DNA from: RYN-230 sp963711705
Lineage (GTDB): Bacteria > Actinomycetota > Actinomycetes > Streptosporangiales > Streptosporangiaceae
Direction: 5' to 3'
Assembly (NCBI GenBank): GCA_963711705.1
Contig: CAVQFM010000008.1
Coordinates: 186,001-250,000 of the forward strand
DNA length: 64,000 bases
Shown here: piece after piece, positions 42,777 to 50,485 of the stretch
Position numbering within the stretch: position 1 is the first letter of the stretch
Layout: each line of letters starts with the position of its first letter
Translations under genes and position numbers: made by a program
The notes under the pieces: model-generated
Seen by the model: the letters and a program-made list of their open reading frames with translations, nothing else
Told to the model about the DNA's origin: nothing
Databases searched by the model: none

Positions 42777-44044
42777 CCCAGCTGGCGGTCGCCGGGCTGG
42801 CCAAGGCCTTCGGCCGTCACCAGGTGCTGTCCGGCCTGGACCTGGACGTGCCCGCGGGCTCGCTGACCGCCATCCTCGGCCCGTCCGGCAGCGGCAAGAC
42901 CACCCTGCTGCGGGTGCTGGCCGGCTTCGAGCGCGCCGACGCGGGCACGGTCCGGATCGGCCCAGCCCTGGCCGACGGGCCCGGCACCTTCCTGCCCCCC
43001 GAACGCCGCCGCATCGGCTACGTGCCGCAGGAGGGCTCGCTGTTCCCGCACCTCACGGTGGCCGCGAACGTCGGCTTCGGGCTGCCCCGCCGCGGCCGGG
43101 CGCAGCGCAGCGCGCAGCTGCTGGAGGCGGTCGGCCTGGCTGGCTTCGCCCGGCACTACCCGCACCAGCTGTCCGGCGGCCAGCAGCAGCGGGTCGCGCT
43201 GGCCCGCGCGCTGGCCATCGAGCCGGAGATCGTGCTGCTCGACGAGCCGTTCGCGGCCCTGGACGCGCACCTGCGGGCCAGCGTCCGGGCCGACGTCCAG
43301 CGCCTGCTCAAGGCGGCGGGCACGACCACCGTGCTGGTCACCCACGACCAGGACGAGGCGCTGTCCACCGCGGACCGGGTGGCGGTGCTGCGCCAGGGCC
43401 GGATCGCGCAGTGCGCGGCCCCCGAGGAGCTGTACCGGCGCCCGGTGGACGCGGACCTGGCCGCCTTCATCGGGGACGCCAACCTGATCCCCGGCATGCT
43501 TAACGGCCTGTCCGTGGACACTGCCCTCGGTCCGCTCGCGGTCGAGCCCGCCAATGCCGGGGTCACCACGCACGTCCCGGCCACCGTGCTGGTCCGCCCC
43601 GAGCAGGTTGAGCTGCTGCCCGCCCCCCCAGGCCCACTTCCGGCCGGCGCCTCCACCGTCGCTGACCGGCCCGCCACCCCCGGGCCAGCCCCGGCTGGCG
43701 CCCCCACTGCCACTGACCGGCCCGCCACCCCCGGGCCAGCCCCGGCTGGCGCCCCCACTGCCACTGACCGGCCCGCCACGCCCGGGCCAGTCCCGGCTGG
43801 CGCCGCCACCCCGGCTGGCCAGCCGGGACTGGCCGGCCACGTGACCGGCTACGGCTACCACGGGCACGACACGGTGCTCACCGTGCAGCCCGAGCCGGCT
43901 GATCCCGCCGCGGGCCCGCAGCTGCCGCCGCTGATCGTCCGCACCCAGGGCCGTGGCTCGCTGCCGCCGGGCTCCCCGGTCACCCTGCGCGCCCACGGCC
44001 CCGTCCTGGCCTGGCCCGACCGTACTCCCACCGCCGACGCCTAA
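42773..44044 (+). CDS. Fe(III) ABC transporter ATP-binding protein with Pro/Ala repeat insert
   Basis: 423 residues. Walker A LGPSGSGKTTLLRV about 38-51, Q-loop YVPQEGSLFPHLTV, signature LSGGQQQRVALARAL about 134-148, Walker B IVLLDEPFAALD about 154-165, H-loop VTHDQDEALS. The C-terminal TOBE-type region is split by about 50 residues of TDRPATPGPAPAGAPTA repeats (43663-43806). Third gene of the iron-transport operon; followed by palindromic element copy 2. Confidence 0.93.
   Translation: MTQLAVAGLAKAFGRHQVLSGLDLDVPAGSLTAILGPSGSGKTTLLRVLAGFERADAGTVRIGPALADGPGTFLPPERRRIGYVPQEGSLFPHLTVAANVGFGLPRRGRAQRSAQLLEAVGLAGFARHYPHQLSGGQQQRVALARALAIEPEIVLLDEPFAALDAHLRASVRADVQRLLKAAGTTTVLVTHDQDEALSTADRVAVLRQGRIAQCAAPEELYRRPVDADLAAFIGDANLIPGMLNGLSVDTALGPLAVEPANAGVTTHVPATVLVRPEQVELLPAPPGPLPAGASTVADRPATPGPAPAGAPTATDRPATPGPAPAGAPTATDRPATPGPVPAGAATPAGQPGLAGHVTGYGYHGHDTVLTVQPEPADPAAGPQLPPLIVRTQGRGSLPPGSPVTLRAHGPVLAWPDRTPTADA
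43663..43806 (+). repeat. 51-bp tandem repeat in the iron transporter ATPase gene
   Basis: About 2.8 copies at exact 51-base period (unit starts 43663, 43714, 43765), encoding 17 residues each of Pro/Ala/Thr-rich sequence. Frame is preserved. It inserts a flexible loop into the C-terminal regulatory domain. Confidence 0.85.
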
Positions 44045-44081
44045 CCCGCTCGCTACCCAACCCAGCCAGGTCCCCCCGCAA

Positions 44082-44135
44082 CTCGTGATCATGACTTAGG
44101 GGGTAATAGATTCGCCCTCAAGTCATGATCACGAG
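44082..44135. repeat. Palindromic element, copy 2
   Basis: Arms CTCGTGATCATGACTT (44082-44097) and AAGTCATGATCACGAG (44120-44135) are perfect 16-bp complements around a 22-base loop containing AATAGATTCGCCC, also present in copy 1 at 28118-28169. Lies between the convergent iron ATPase and hisG genes. Confidence 0.88.
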
Positions 44136-44145
44136 GGCTCGGGTA

Positions 44146-45021
44146 CTACTCCACGATCTTGGAGATGGGGATTTCCAGGATGTCGCGGGCGCCGGCCGCG
44201 CGGAGCGCGGGGATAAGCGTGTTGACGCCGCGCTTGGGGACGACGGTTTCGACCGCGTTCATGCCGCCCTCGGCCAGCGCGGTGATGGTGGGTGAGGACA
44301 TCGCGGGCAGCATGCCGGTCACCGCGTCCAGTTGCCCGGCCGGGACGTTGAGCTTGAGCAGCACGTTGCCCCGGGCCCGGATCGCGCCGGACAGCAGCAG
44401 CGAGATGTCCTCCATCGCGGACCGCTTGTCCTCGTCCGCGTAGGCGTCGTTATTCGCGATCAGCTCGGTGTAGCTGGTGAGCAGGGTGTCCAGGACGCGC
44501 AGGCCGTTGCGGCGCAGCGAGGACCCGGTCTCGGTGAGGTCCACGATCGCGTCCACGATGTCCGGCACCTTGGCCTCGGTCGCCCCGTGCGAGGGGATGA
44601 CCATCGCCTTGACCCCGTTCGCCTCCAGGTAGCGCGCGGTCATCGCCGGCAGCTCGGTGGAGATCCGCACCCCTTCGGGCAGGTCGGTCACGGACTCCCA
44701 GGGGGCCGACTGCGGGACGGCCAGCACCACCCGGACCGGCGCCGTGGTCGCCTTGGAGTAGTGCAGTTCGCCGAGCGAGGTGACGCTCGCCCCGGTCTCG
44801 GTGATCCAGTCCCGGCCGGTGATGCCAAGGTCGAAGAGGCCGCGCTCGATGTAGGACGGGATCTCCTGGGGGCGCAGGAACCGGACCCGCTCGATCCGCG
44901 GGTCGTCGATGGACGCGTGGTAGTCGCGGTCTGAGGACCGGCGGACGGTCAGGTCGGCCGCGTCGAACAGGTCAAGGGTGGCACGCTCCAGCGAGCCCTT
45001 GGGCAGGACCAGGGATAGCAC
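44146..45021 (-). CDS. hisG: ATP phosphoribosyltransferase (long form)
   Basis: First step of histidine synthesis, condensing ATP and PRPP. 291 residues, long HisG type with C-terminal ACT-like regulatory domain that mediates His feedback. Signatures: LVLPKGSLERATLDLFDAAD at 4-23, FDLGITGRDWI about 63-73, DAIVDLTETGSSLRRNGL about 158-175 (PRPP site) and C-terminal VETVVPKRGVNTLIPALRAAGA. Follows ribH after 53 bp; hisE, often located upstream of hisG, is not here. Confidence 0.96.
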   Translation of the reverse strand: MLSLVLPKGSLERATLDLFDAADLTVRRSSDRDYHASIDDPRIERVRFLRPQEIPSYIERGLFDLGITGRDWITETGASVTSLGELHYSKATTAPVRVVLAVPQSAPWESVTDLPEGVRISTELPAMTARYLEANGVKAMVIPSHGATEAKVPDIVDAIVDLTETGSSLRRNGLRVLDTLLTSYTELIANNDAYADEDKRSAMEDISLLLSGAIRARGNVLLKLNVPAGQLDAVTGMLPAMSSPTITALAEGGMNAVETVVPKRGVNTLIPALRAAGARDILEIPISKIVE

Positions 45022-45074
45022 AGCAGGAACCTTTCATGCGCAACGAGAATCATCGGCCGGGTGCAGCTGCCAGG

Positions 45075-45590
45075 TCAATGTCGTTGCGGGCCGCGGTCCG
45101 GCCCGGGGCGCGGCCCGGCCCCGCGGAGCGAGCGCAGGACGAGCGCGGTCTCCAGCGCGGCCACCACCGCCTCCCATCCCTTGTCCTCGTGGCTGCCTTC
45201 TCCCCCGCACCGGTCGCGGGCCTGATCCAGCGTGTCACAGGTGAGTACCCCGTTGCCAACGGGCTGGCCGGTGTCCAGCGCCACCCGGGTGATGCCGTAG
45301 GTCACCGCGTCACAGACGTACTCGAAGTGCGGGGTACCGCCGCGGATGACCGCGCCCAGGCAGGCCACGGCGTCATGGTGGCGGGCCAGTTCGGCCGCGA
45401 CCACCGGGAGCTCCACCGCCCCGGGCACCCGCACCACCAGCGGGTCGTCGATCCCGCACTCCTTGGCCGCGGCCACCGCCCGCTCTACCAGGGTGTCGGT
45501 GATGTCGGCGTGCCACCGGGTGGCCACGATGGCCAGGGTCAGCCCGGCCGCGTCCACCGCCCCGGCAGCGGGCCGCCCGGCGCCGCTCAT
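45075..45590 (-). CDS. ribH: 6,7-dimethyl-8-ribityllumazine synthase
   Basis: Penultimate step of riboflavin synthesis; assembles into pentamers or icosahedra. 171 residues. Signatures: IVATRWHADITDTLVERAV about 20-38, VPGAVELPVVAAELA about 53-67, AVIRGGTPHFEYVCDAVTYG about 79-98 (catalytic His). ATG overlaps the ribBA stop (ATGA). Confidence 0.96.
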   Translation of the reverse strand: MSGAGRPAAGAVDAAGLTLAIVATRWHADITDTLVERAVAAAKECGIDDPLVVRVPGAVELPVVAAELARHHDAVACLGAVIRGGTPHFEYVCDAVTYGITRVALDTGQPVGNGVLTCDTLDQARDRCGGEGSHEDKGWEAVVAALETALVLRSLRGAGPRPGPDRGPQRH

Positions 45591-46927
45591 ACCGCGCCGG
45601 CCAGGCCCTCGGCCGGGCCCGGGCTGACCGGCCCGCTGGGCACCGCGCCACCACTGGCTGCTGCACCACTGGCTGCCGCACCACTGATTACGGGCGGCAG
45701 CCCGTCGATCTGGTGGCCGAGCCGGTCCCGCTTCACGGTGAGGTAGCGCAGGTTCTCCGGGGTGGCCACGGTGGGCAGCGCGACCCGGCCGGTCACCTCG
45801 ACACCGAACGCCGACAGGCCGGTGACCTTGGCTGGGTTGTTGGTGAGCAGGCGCACCGAATGCACGCCCAGGTCGGCCAGGATCTGCGCGCCCGTGGAGT
45901 ACTCCCGGGCGTCCGCGGGCAGGCCGAGCTCCAGGTTGGCGTCCACGGTGTCCGCCCCCGCGTCCTGCAGCTGGTAGGCGCGCAGCTTGCTGAGCAGGCC
46001 GATGCCCCGGCCTTCGTGCCCGCGCAGGTACAGCACGACTCCGCGGCCCTCGGCCGCGATGGCTTCCATCGACGCTTCCAGCTGGGTCCCGCAGTCGCAG
46101 CGCCGGGAGCCGAACGCGTCACCGGTCAGGCATTCCGAATGTGCCCGGACCAGAACGTCACGGCCATCGCCGAGATCGCCGAGGACCAGGACGAGGTGCT
46201 CGGTCCGGTCCACCGAGTTCTGGTAGCCGAGGGCGCGCCAGGTGCCGTGCGCGGTGGGCAGCCGGGTCTCCACCACCCGGCGGACCATCCGTTCGGTACG
46301 CCGCCGGTACTCGATGAGCTGGGCGATCGAGATCAGCACCAGCCCGTGCTCGTCGGCGAACGCGCGCAACTGGGGCAGCCGGGCCATGGTGCCGTCGTCG
46401 TTGAAGATCTCGGCGACCACCCCCGCCGGGGCCAGCCCGGCCAGCCGGGCCAGGTCGACCGCGGCCTCGGTGTGCCCGGGCCGCCGCAGCACGCCGCCCT
46501 CGGCGTAGCGCAGCGGGAAGATATGCCCGGGACGGACGATCTCGTACGGCTCGGTGGCCGAGTCGACCAGGGTGCGCACGGTCCGGGCCCGGTCCGCCGC
46601 GGAGATGCCGGTGGTGATGCCGTCCCGGGCGTCCACGCTGATGGTGAACGCGGTGCCCATGTGCTCCTGGTTGTCGTTGGTCATCTGGGGCAGCTGCAGC
46701 CGGTCCAGGTCCCGGCCCAGCATCGGCGCACAGATCAGCCCGCGCGCGTGCTTGATGGTGAACGCCATCAGTTCGGTGCTGGCCTTGCTCGCGGCGAACA
46801 CGATGTCGCCTTCGTTCTCCCGGCTGGCGTCGTCCACCACGACCACCGGCCGCCCGGCCGCGATGTCCCGGACGGCCGCCTCGACCTCGTCCAGCCGCAC
46901 GTCCTGGAATGCCGCCTCCCCGGTCAT
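45587..46927 (-). CDS. ribBA: Bifunctional DHBP synthase / GTP cyclohydrolase II
   Basis: 446 residues. N-terminal RibB domain (VVVVDDASRENEGDIVFAA about 25-43; HARGLICAPM; RPGHTEAAVDLARLAGL) forms 3,4-dihydroxy-2-butanone phosphate; C-terminal RibA domain hydrolyses GTP, with zinc cysteines in ECLTGDAFGSRRCDCGTQL and RGHEGRGIGLLSKLRAYQLQ. The last about 20 residues are an Ala/Gly/Ser/Pro repeat. Overlaps ribE and ribH by four bases each. Confidence 0.96.
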   Translation of the reverse strand: MTGEAAFQDVRLDEVEAAVRDIAAGRPVVVVDDASRENEGDIVFAASKASTELMAFTIKHARGLICAPMLGRDLDRLQLPQMTNDNQEHMGTAFTISVDARDGITTGISAADRARTVRTLVDSATEPYEIVRPGHIFPLRYAEGGVLRRPGHTEAAVDLARLAGLAPAGVVAEIFNDDGTMARLPQLRAFADEHGLVLISIAQLIEYRRRTERMVRRVVETRLPTAHGTWRALGYQNSVDRTEHLVLVLGDLGDGRDVLVRAHSECLTGDAFGSRRCDCGTQLEASMEAIAAEGRGVVLYLRGHEGRGIGLLSKLRAYQLQDAGADTVDANLELGLPADAREYSTGAQILADLGVHSVRLLTNNPAKVTGLSAFGVEVTGRVALPTVATPENLRYLTVKRDRLGHQIDGLPPVISGAAASGAAASGGAVPSGPVSPGPAEGLAGAV

Positions 46928-47574
46928 GACCGCGCTCCCGTCTGCCCGGTGCCGGCTGGCTGGTACCCGGGCGGGGCGCTGGCCAGCAGGCTCTCCACGT
47001 ATTTGGCGATCACATCGACCTCCAGGTTCACCTGGCTGCCCGGCGCCAGCCGGCCCAGCGTGGTCATCTCCAGCGTGGTCGGGATGAGGCTCACCTCGAA
47101 CCAGGGTTCCGGGCCGGGCCCGCTGAGCGCCGACACGGTCAGGCTGACCCCGTCCACGGTGACCGAGCCCTTGGCCACGATGTACCGGGCCAGTTCCGGC
47201 GGCGTGGCGATGCGGACCACGTCCCAGTGCTCACCGGGGGTGCGGGCCAGGATGACGCCGGTGCCGTCGGTGTGCCCCTGGACCAGGTGCCCGCCCAGCC
47301 GGCCGCCGAGCTGGACCGGCCGCTCCAGGTTGACGGGCGACCCGGGCGCCAGCCCGCCGAGCCCGGTCCGGCGCAGCGTCTCCGCCATCACGTCGGCGGT
47401 GAAGGTCTTGTCCGACGAATCGGTCACCGTGAGGCACACCCCGTTAACCGCGATCGAGTCGCCGTGCCCGGCGTCGGCCGTGACGCGGGGGCCGCGTACC
47501 GTGAGCCGGGCCGCGTCCGCCAGCTGCTCGACGGCGACGACCTCGCCCAGCTCTTCCACTATCCCGGTGAACAT
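46924..47574 (-). CDS. ribE: Riboflavin synthase alpha chain
   Basis: Dismutates two lumazines to riboflavin. From ATG 47574 (MFTGIVEELGEV, the universal family start) 216 residues; AGGAGAGGA eight bases upstream. Two internally repeated lumazine-binding barrels, with SIAVNGVCLTVTD and SVTVDGVSLTVSAL as the equivalent motifs. First gene downstream of the FMN riboswitch. Confidence 0.96.
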   Translation of the reverse strand: MFTGIVEELGEVVAVEQLADAARLTVRGPRVTADAGHGDSIAVNGVCLTVTDSSDKTFTADVMAETLRRTGLGGLAPGSPVNLERPVQLGGRLGGHLVQGHTDGTGVILARTPGEHWDVVRIATPPELARYIVAKGSVTVDGVSLTVSALSGPGPEPWFEVSLIPTTLEMTTLGRLAPGSQVNLEVDVIAKYVESLLASAPPGYQPAGTGQTGARS

Positions 47575-47639
47575 CCGCGGTGTCCTCTCCTCGGAACCTG
47601 CTCGGCTCCGGGGGGTGCGCGGACGCACCAGCGCGAGAC

Positions 47640-47658
47640 GGCAGCCAGCATGGCTGCC
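47640..47658 (-). promoter_or_regulatory. Expression-platform hairpin of the FMN riboswitch
   Basis: GGCAGCCA and TGGCTGCC form a perfect 8-bp stem with a 3-base loop just after the aptamer. GGCAGC also occurs at the 3' side of P1, so the GGCTGCC strand could pair with either, giving mutually exclusive folds. No U tract follows, so control of translation or Rho is more likely than intrinsic termination. Confidence 0.55.
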
Positions 47659-47666
47659 AGCGCGCG

Positions 47667-47800
47667 CGTGCTGCCTCCCATCCGGACTTTAACCGTCGGT
47701 CCCGGAGTTCCACCGGGTCAGCCGGCTGCGGGCGCTAGCGCCTGCGGCCGGGTCGCGGACTGTCACCGCCGGTTCGGAGTTTCACCGACCCCGGAGCACG
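47667..47800 (-). ncRNA. FMN riboswitch (RFN element)
   Basis: On the minus strand the conserved RFN core is present: GTCGGTGAAACTCCG, AACCGGCGGTGACAGTCCGC, the CCGGTGGAACTCCGG arm, and GACGGTTAAAGTCCGGATGG. Closing stem P1 is CGTGCT (47800-47795) pairing with AGCACG (47672-47667). Controls ribE-ribBA-ribH in response to FMN. Confidence 0.95.
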
Positions 47801-47868
47801 CTTGACTGGTCCAACTAGTGTGCCACGGGACGTATTCCGCCGTGCAGCCGGCCATCCCCCGCGCACCG

Positions 47869-49206
47869 TCAGCCGCCCCGCTCGGTGGCCGTGACTTCGG
47901 CGAGGCGGTGGCGCAGGAACGAGCGTTCGGCCTCATTGGCGGTGAGTTCGAGGGCAGCACGGTAGGCCTGCGCCGCCTCGCCCAGCCGGCCGAGACGGCG
48001 CAGCAGGTCGGCCTTGGCGGCGGGCAGGTACCGGTAGCCGGCCAGCCGCCCGTCCTGTTCCAGTTCGCCGATCTCGGCCAGGCCGGCCTCCGGCCCGTCG
48101 GCCATGGCCAGCGCGACGGCCCGGTTGAGCGTCACCACTGGGGACGTCCAGGCCCGGCCGAGCAGGTCGTACAGCAGCAGGATCTGCCGCCAGTCCGTGT
48201 CGGCGTAGCTCGGTGCCTGCGCGTGCAGCGCGGCGATCGCGGCCTGCAACGCGAACCGGCCCGGGCGGCCGCCGCGCAGCGCCTCGCGGACCAGCGCGGT
48301 TCCCTCGCCGATGGCGGGCCGGTCCCACTGGGTGCGGTCCTGCTCCTCGAGCAGCAGCAGCCGGCCGTCCGGCGCGCACCGGGTCGCCCGCCGGGCGTCG
48401 GTGAGCAGCAGCAGCGCGAGCAGCCCGCGGACCTCGGGCTCGTCCGGCATCAGCACGCGGAGCATGCGGGCCAGCTGGATAGCCCGGTCCACCAGGTCGT
48501 CGCGGACCAGGCTGCCGCCACCCGGCGCGGTGTGCCCGGTGGTGTACAGCAGGTGCACCACGGTGAGTACGGCATCCAGCCGGTCGGGCAGTTCGGCGGG
48601 CCCCGGCACCCGGTAGGCGATCCGGGCCGCGGAGATCTTCTTCTTGGCCCGGGTGACCCGGGCGGCCATGGTCGGCTCGGGCACCAGGAACGCCTGGGCG
48701 ATCTCGGCCGTGGACAGCCCGCAGACCAGCCGGAGGGTCAGCGCGACCTGCGCCTCGCGGGCCAGGGCCGGGTGGCAGCAGGTGAAGACCAGGCGCAGCC
48801 GGTCGTCCGGGATCACGCCGCTGCCCTCCTCGGCCGGCTCCTGGCGGGCCCGCGGCGCGGGCTCGTCCGGCTCGACCAGGAGCGGCAGTTTGCGGCGCAG
48901 GGTGGTATCCCGGCGCAGCAGGTCGATGGCCCGGCGCCGGGCCGTGGTCGTCAGCCAGGCCCCCGGATTACGCGGCACGCCCTGCTGGGACCAGGCTTCG
49001 AGCGCGGACACGTAGGCGTCCTGCACGCACTCCTCGGCCAGGTCCAGGTCGCCGGCGACGCGCGCCGTCGCGGCGAGCACGAAGGCCCACTCGCGACGGT
49101 GCGCGTCCGCCACGGCGCCGGCCGCGTCGGTGCGGACCCTCCCGGCCCCCGCTCCGGTGCTGGGCCCGGGGTCGGCGGGAGGACCGCCTGCGGAGGAACT
49201 GGTCAC
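47869..49206 (-). CDS. ECF42-type RNA polymerase sigma factor
   Basis: 445 residues from GTG 49206 (GTGA overlap with the YCII gene). Sigma region 2 (WAFVLAATARVAGDLDLAEE, NPGAWLTTTARRRAIDLLRR) and region 4 (LVCGLSTAEIAQAFLVPEPTMAARVTRAKKKI) are followed by the large C-terminal extension characteristic of group ECF42 (PDGRLLLLEEQDRTQWDRP; YLPAAKADLLRRLGRLGEAA; SFLRHRL). FTCCHPALAREAQVALTLR is the known signature between domains. ECF42 factors use their DGPF partner instead of an anti-sigma factor. Confidence 0.93.
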   Translation of the reverse strand: MTSSSAGGPPADPGPSTGAGAGRVRTDAAGAVADAHRREWAFVLAATARVAGDLDLAEECVQDAYVSALEAWSQQGVPRNPGAWLTTTARRRAIDLLRRDTTLRRKLPLLVEPDEPAPRARQEPAEEGSGVIPDDRLRLVFTCCHPALAREAQVALTLRLVCGLSTAEIAQAFLVPEPTMAARVTRAKKKISAARIAYRVPGPAELPDRLDAVLTVVHLLYTTGHTAPGGGSLVRDDLVDRAIQLARMLRVLMPDEPEVRGLLALLLLTDARRATRCAPDGRLLLLEEQDRTQWDRPAIGEGTALVREALRGGRPGRFALQAAIAALHAQAPSYADTDWRQILLLYDLLGRAWTSPVVTLNRAVALAMADGPEAGLAEIGELEQDGRLAGYRYLPAAKADLLRRLGRLGEAAQAYRAALELTANEAERSFLRHRLAEVTATERGG

Positions 49207-49550
49207 ATGCTGTCGAACACCATGATCGGCCGGACCTCAACGCCGCCAAAGCGGGCCGGGCAGAGCTTGCCGATCTCCAGGGCGTGGTCCAGGTCCCGCG
49301 CCTCGACCAGGTAGTAGCCGCCCAGGGCCTCCTTGGTCTCGGCGAACGGGCCGTCGGTCACCACGTCGCCGCGGATCGACGTCGCGGTGCTGGTCGGCTG
49401 CAGCGCGCGGCCGCTGACGATCTTCCCGCCGGTCTCCTCCACCTGCTTGGCGAACCGGTTGTGCGCCTCCATCACCTGGCCCAGCACATCCGGTGTGGCC
49501 GTGGCGTAGGCGTTCTCGTCCTCGCAGATAAGAATCAGGTACTCAGCCAT
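49203..49550 (-). CDS. YCII-related DGPF-domain protein (ECF42 partner)
   Basis: 115 residues from ATG 49550 (MAEYLILICEDENAYA), GGAGGG nine bases upstream. Contains VTDGPFAETKEALGGYYLVE, the DGPF motif that names the family. Encoded directly before and overlapping the ECF42 sigma gene, the constant arrangement for this group; the pair is thought to sense a signal through the DGPF protein. Confidence 0.93.
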   Translation of the reverse strand: MAEYLILICEDENAYATATPDVLGQVMEAHNRFAKQVEETGGKIVSGRALQPTSTATSIRGDVVTDGPFAETKEALGGYYLVEARDLDHALEIGKLCPARFGGVEVRPIMVFDSM

Positions 49551-49637
49551 GTCGGCATCCCTCCAGGTTCTCGACTCATCCGTCACTAGTCCCGACGAAC
49601 GGCCCCGCCGATATCGACAGCCACGGCACTGCCTTTT

Positions 49638-50321
49638 TCAGCAGTGCCACGGTGCCCGCTCGGTGGCCCGCTCGGCCTGGGCGCGGAGGGCCTGCACGGC
49701 GGCGGACGGGTCGTCCGCGTCGTACACCGCGGAGCCAGCCACGAACACGTCCGCGCCAGCGTCCGCGCAGCGCTCGATAGTCTGCTCGCTCACCCCGCCG
49801 TCTACCTGCAGCCACACCGCGCCGCCGTGCCGGCTGACCAGGTCGCGGGCGCGGCGCAGCTTGGCCAGCACCAGGTCCAGGAACGGCTGGCCGCCGAACC
49901 CCGGCTCGACCGTCATCAGCAGCAGCATGTCCAGTTCCGGGAGCAGGTCTGCGTAGGGCTCGACCGGGGTGCCCGGGTTGACCGCGAGCCCGGCCCGGGC
50001 GCCCGCCGACCTGATCATCCGCAGCGTGCGCACCGGGGACGTGGTGGCTTCCGCGTGGATGGTGACGTTGCCCGCGCCGGCTTCGGCGTAGCCCGGGGCC
50101 CAGCGGTCCGGATCGTCGATCATCAGGTGGCAGTCCAGCGGGAGCCCGGCGTGCTTGAGCAGCGCTTCCACCACCGGCAGCCCGAGGGTCAGGTTGGGCA
50201 CGAAGTGGTAGTCCATGACGTCTACGTGCAGCCAGTCGGCGACGCCGGTGACCGCTGCGGCCTCGTCCGCGAGCCGGGCGAAATCGGCGGACAGGATGCT
50301 CGGTGCCATCTGCACGGCCAT
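49638..50321 (-). CDS. rpe: Ribulose-phosphate 3-epimerase
   Basis: Pentose phosphate enzyme interconverting ribulose-5-P and xylulose-5-P. 227 residues from ATG 50321: MAPSILSADFARLADEA, WLHVDVMDYHFVPNLTLG (metal ligands), PLDCHLMIDDPDRW, TVEPGFGGQPF and VDGGVSEQT. All TIM-barrel ligands are intact. No ribosome site; a TACACT -10 element seven bases before ATG suggests a leaderless transcript. Confidence 0.96.
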   Translation of the reverse strand: MAVQMAPSILSADFARLADEAAAVTGVADWLHVDVMDYHFVPNLTLGLPVVEALLKHAGLPLDCHLMIDDPDRWAPGYAEAGAGNVTIHAEATTSPVRTLRMIRSAGARAGLAVNPGTPVEPYADLLPELDMLLLMTVEPGFGGQPFLDLVLAKLRRARDLVSRHGGAVWLQVDGGVSEQTIERCADAGADVFVAGSAVYDADDPSAAVQALRAQAERATERAPWHC

Positions 50322-50334
50322 GGGGCCGAGTGTA
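50319..50334 (-). promoter_or_regulatory. -10 element TACACT of rpe, leaderless spacing
   Basis: TACACT on the minus strand (50334-50329) ends seven bases before ATG 50321-50319. Same arrangement as at the M24 peptidase gene (23036-23051). Confidence 0.45.
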
Positions 50335-50438
50335 GGGGCTGCCTGGCCGGCTGGCGCTGCGCGCCTGCAGGCTGGCCGGCTTGCGGGTAGGGTGCGGCCG
50401 GTGGCAGCACCGCGGCAAAATGTCACAGTGTCCGGATA

Positions 50439-50459
50439 ACGTTCGATGCCACGTTCGAT
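50439..50459 (+). repeat. Direct repeat ACGTTCGAT x2
   Basis: ACGTTCGAT at 50439-50447 and 50451-50459, 12-bp period, about 27 bp before the DUF2786 gene start. GTTCG is half of the actinobacterial LexA box, but the two copies are direct rather than inverted. Regulator unknown. Confidence 0.5.
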
Positions 50460-50485
50460 TCCGTTGCCCGGACAGGAGGAATCTG

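Noticed and set aside
43663..43806. CRISPR-like array
   Set aside because: Repeats are contiguous with no spacers, in frame within an ABC ATPase gene, and encode a Pro/Ala loop.
45713..47692. 659-codon plus-strand open frame antisense to ribBA and ribE
   Set aside because: No family motifs; the opposite strand has complete riboflavin enzymes and the frame runs into the riboswitch.
50439..50459. LexA SOS box
   Set aside because: The half-sites are direct, not inverted, so it does not match the actinobacterial LexA palindrome.
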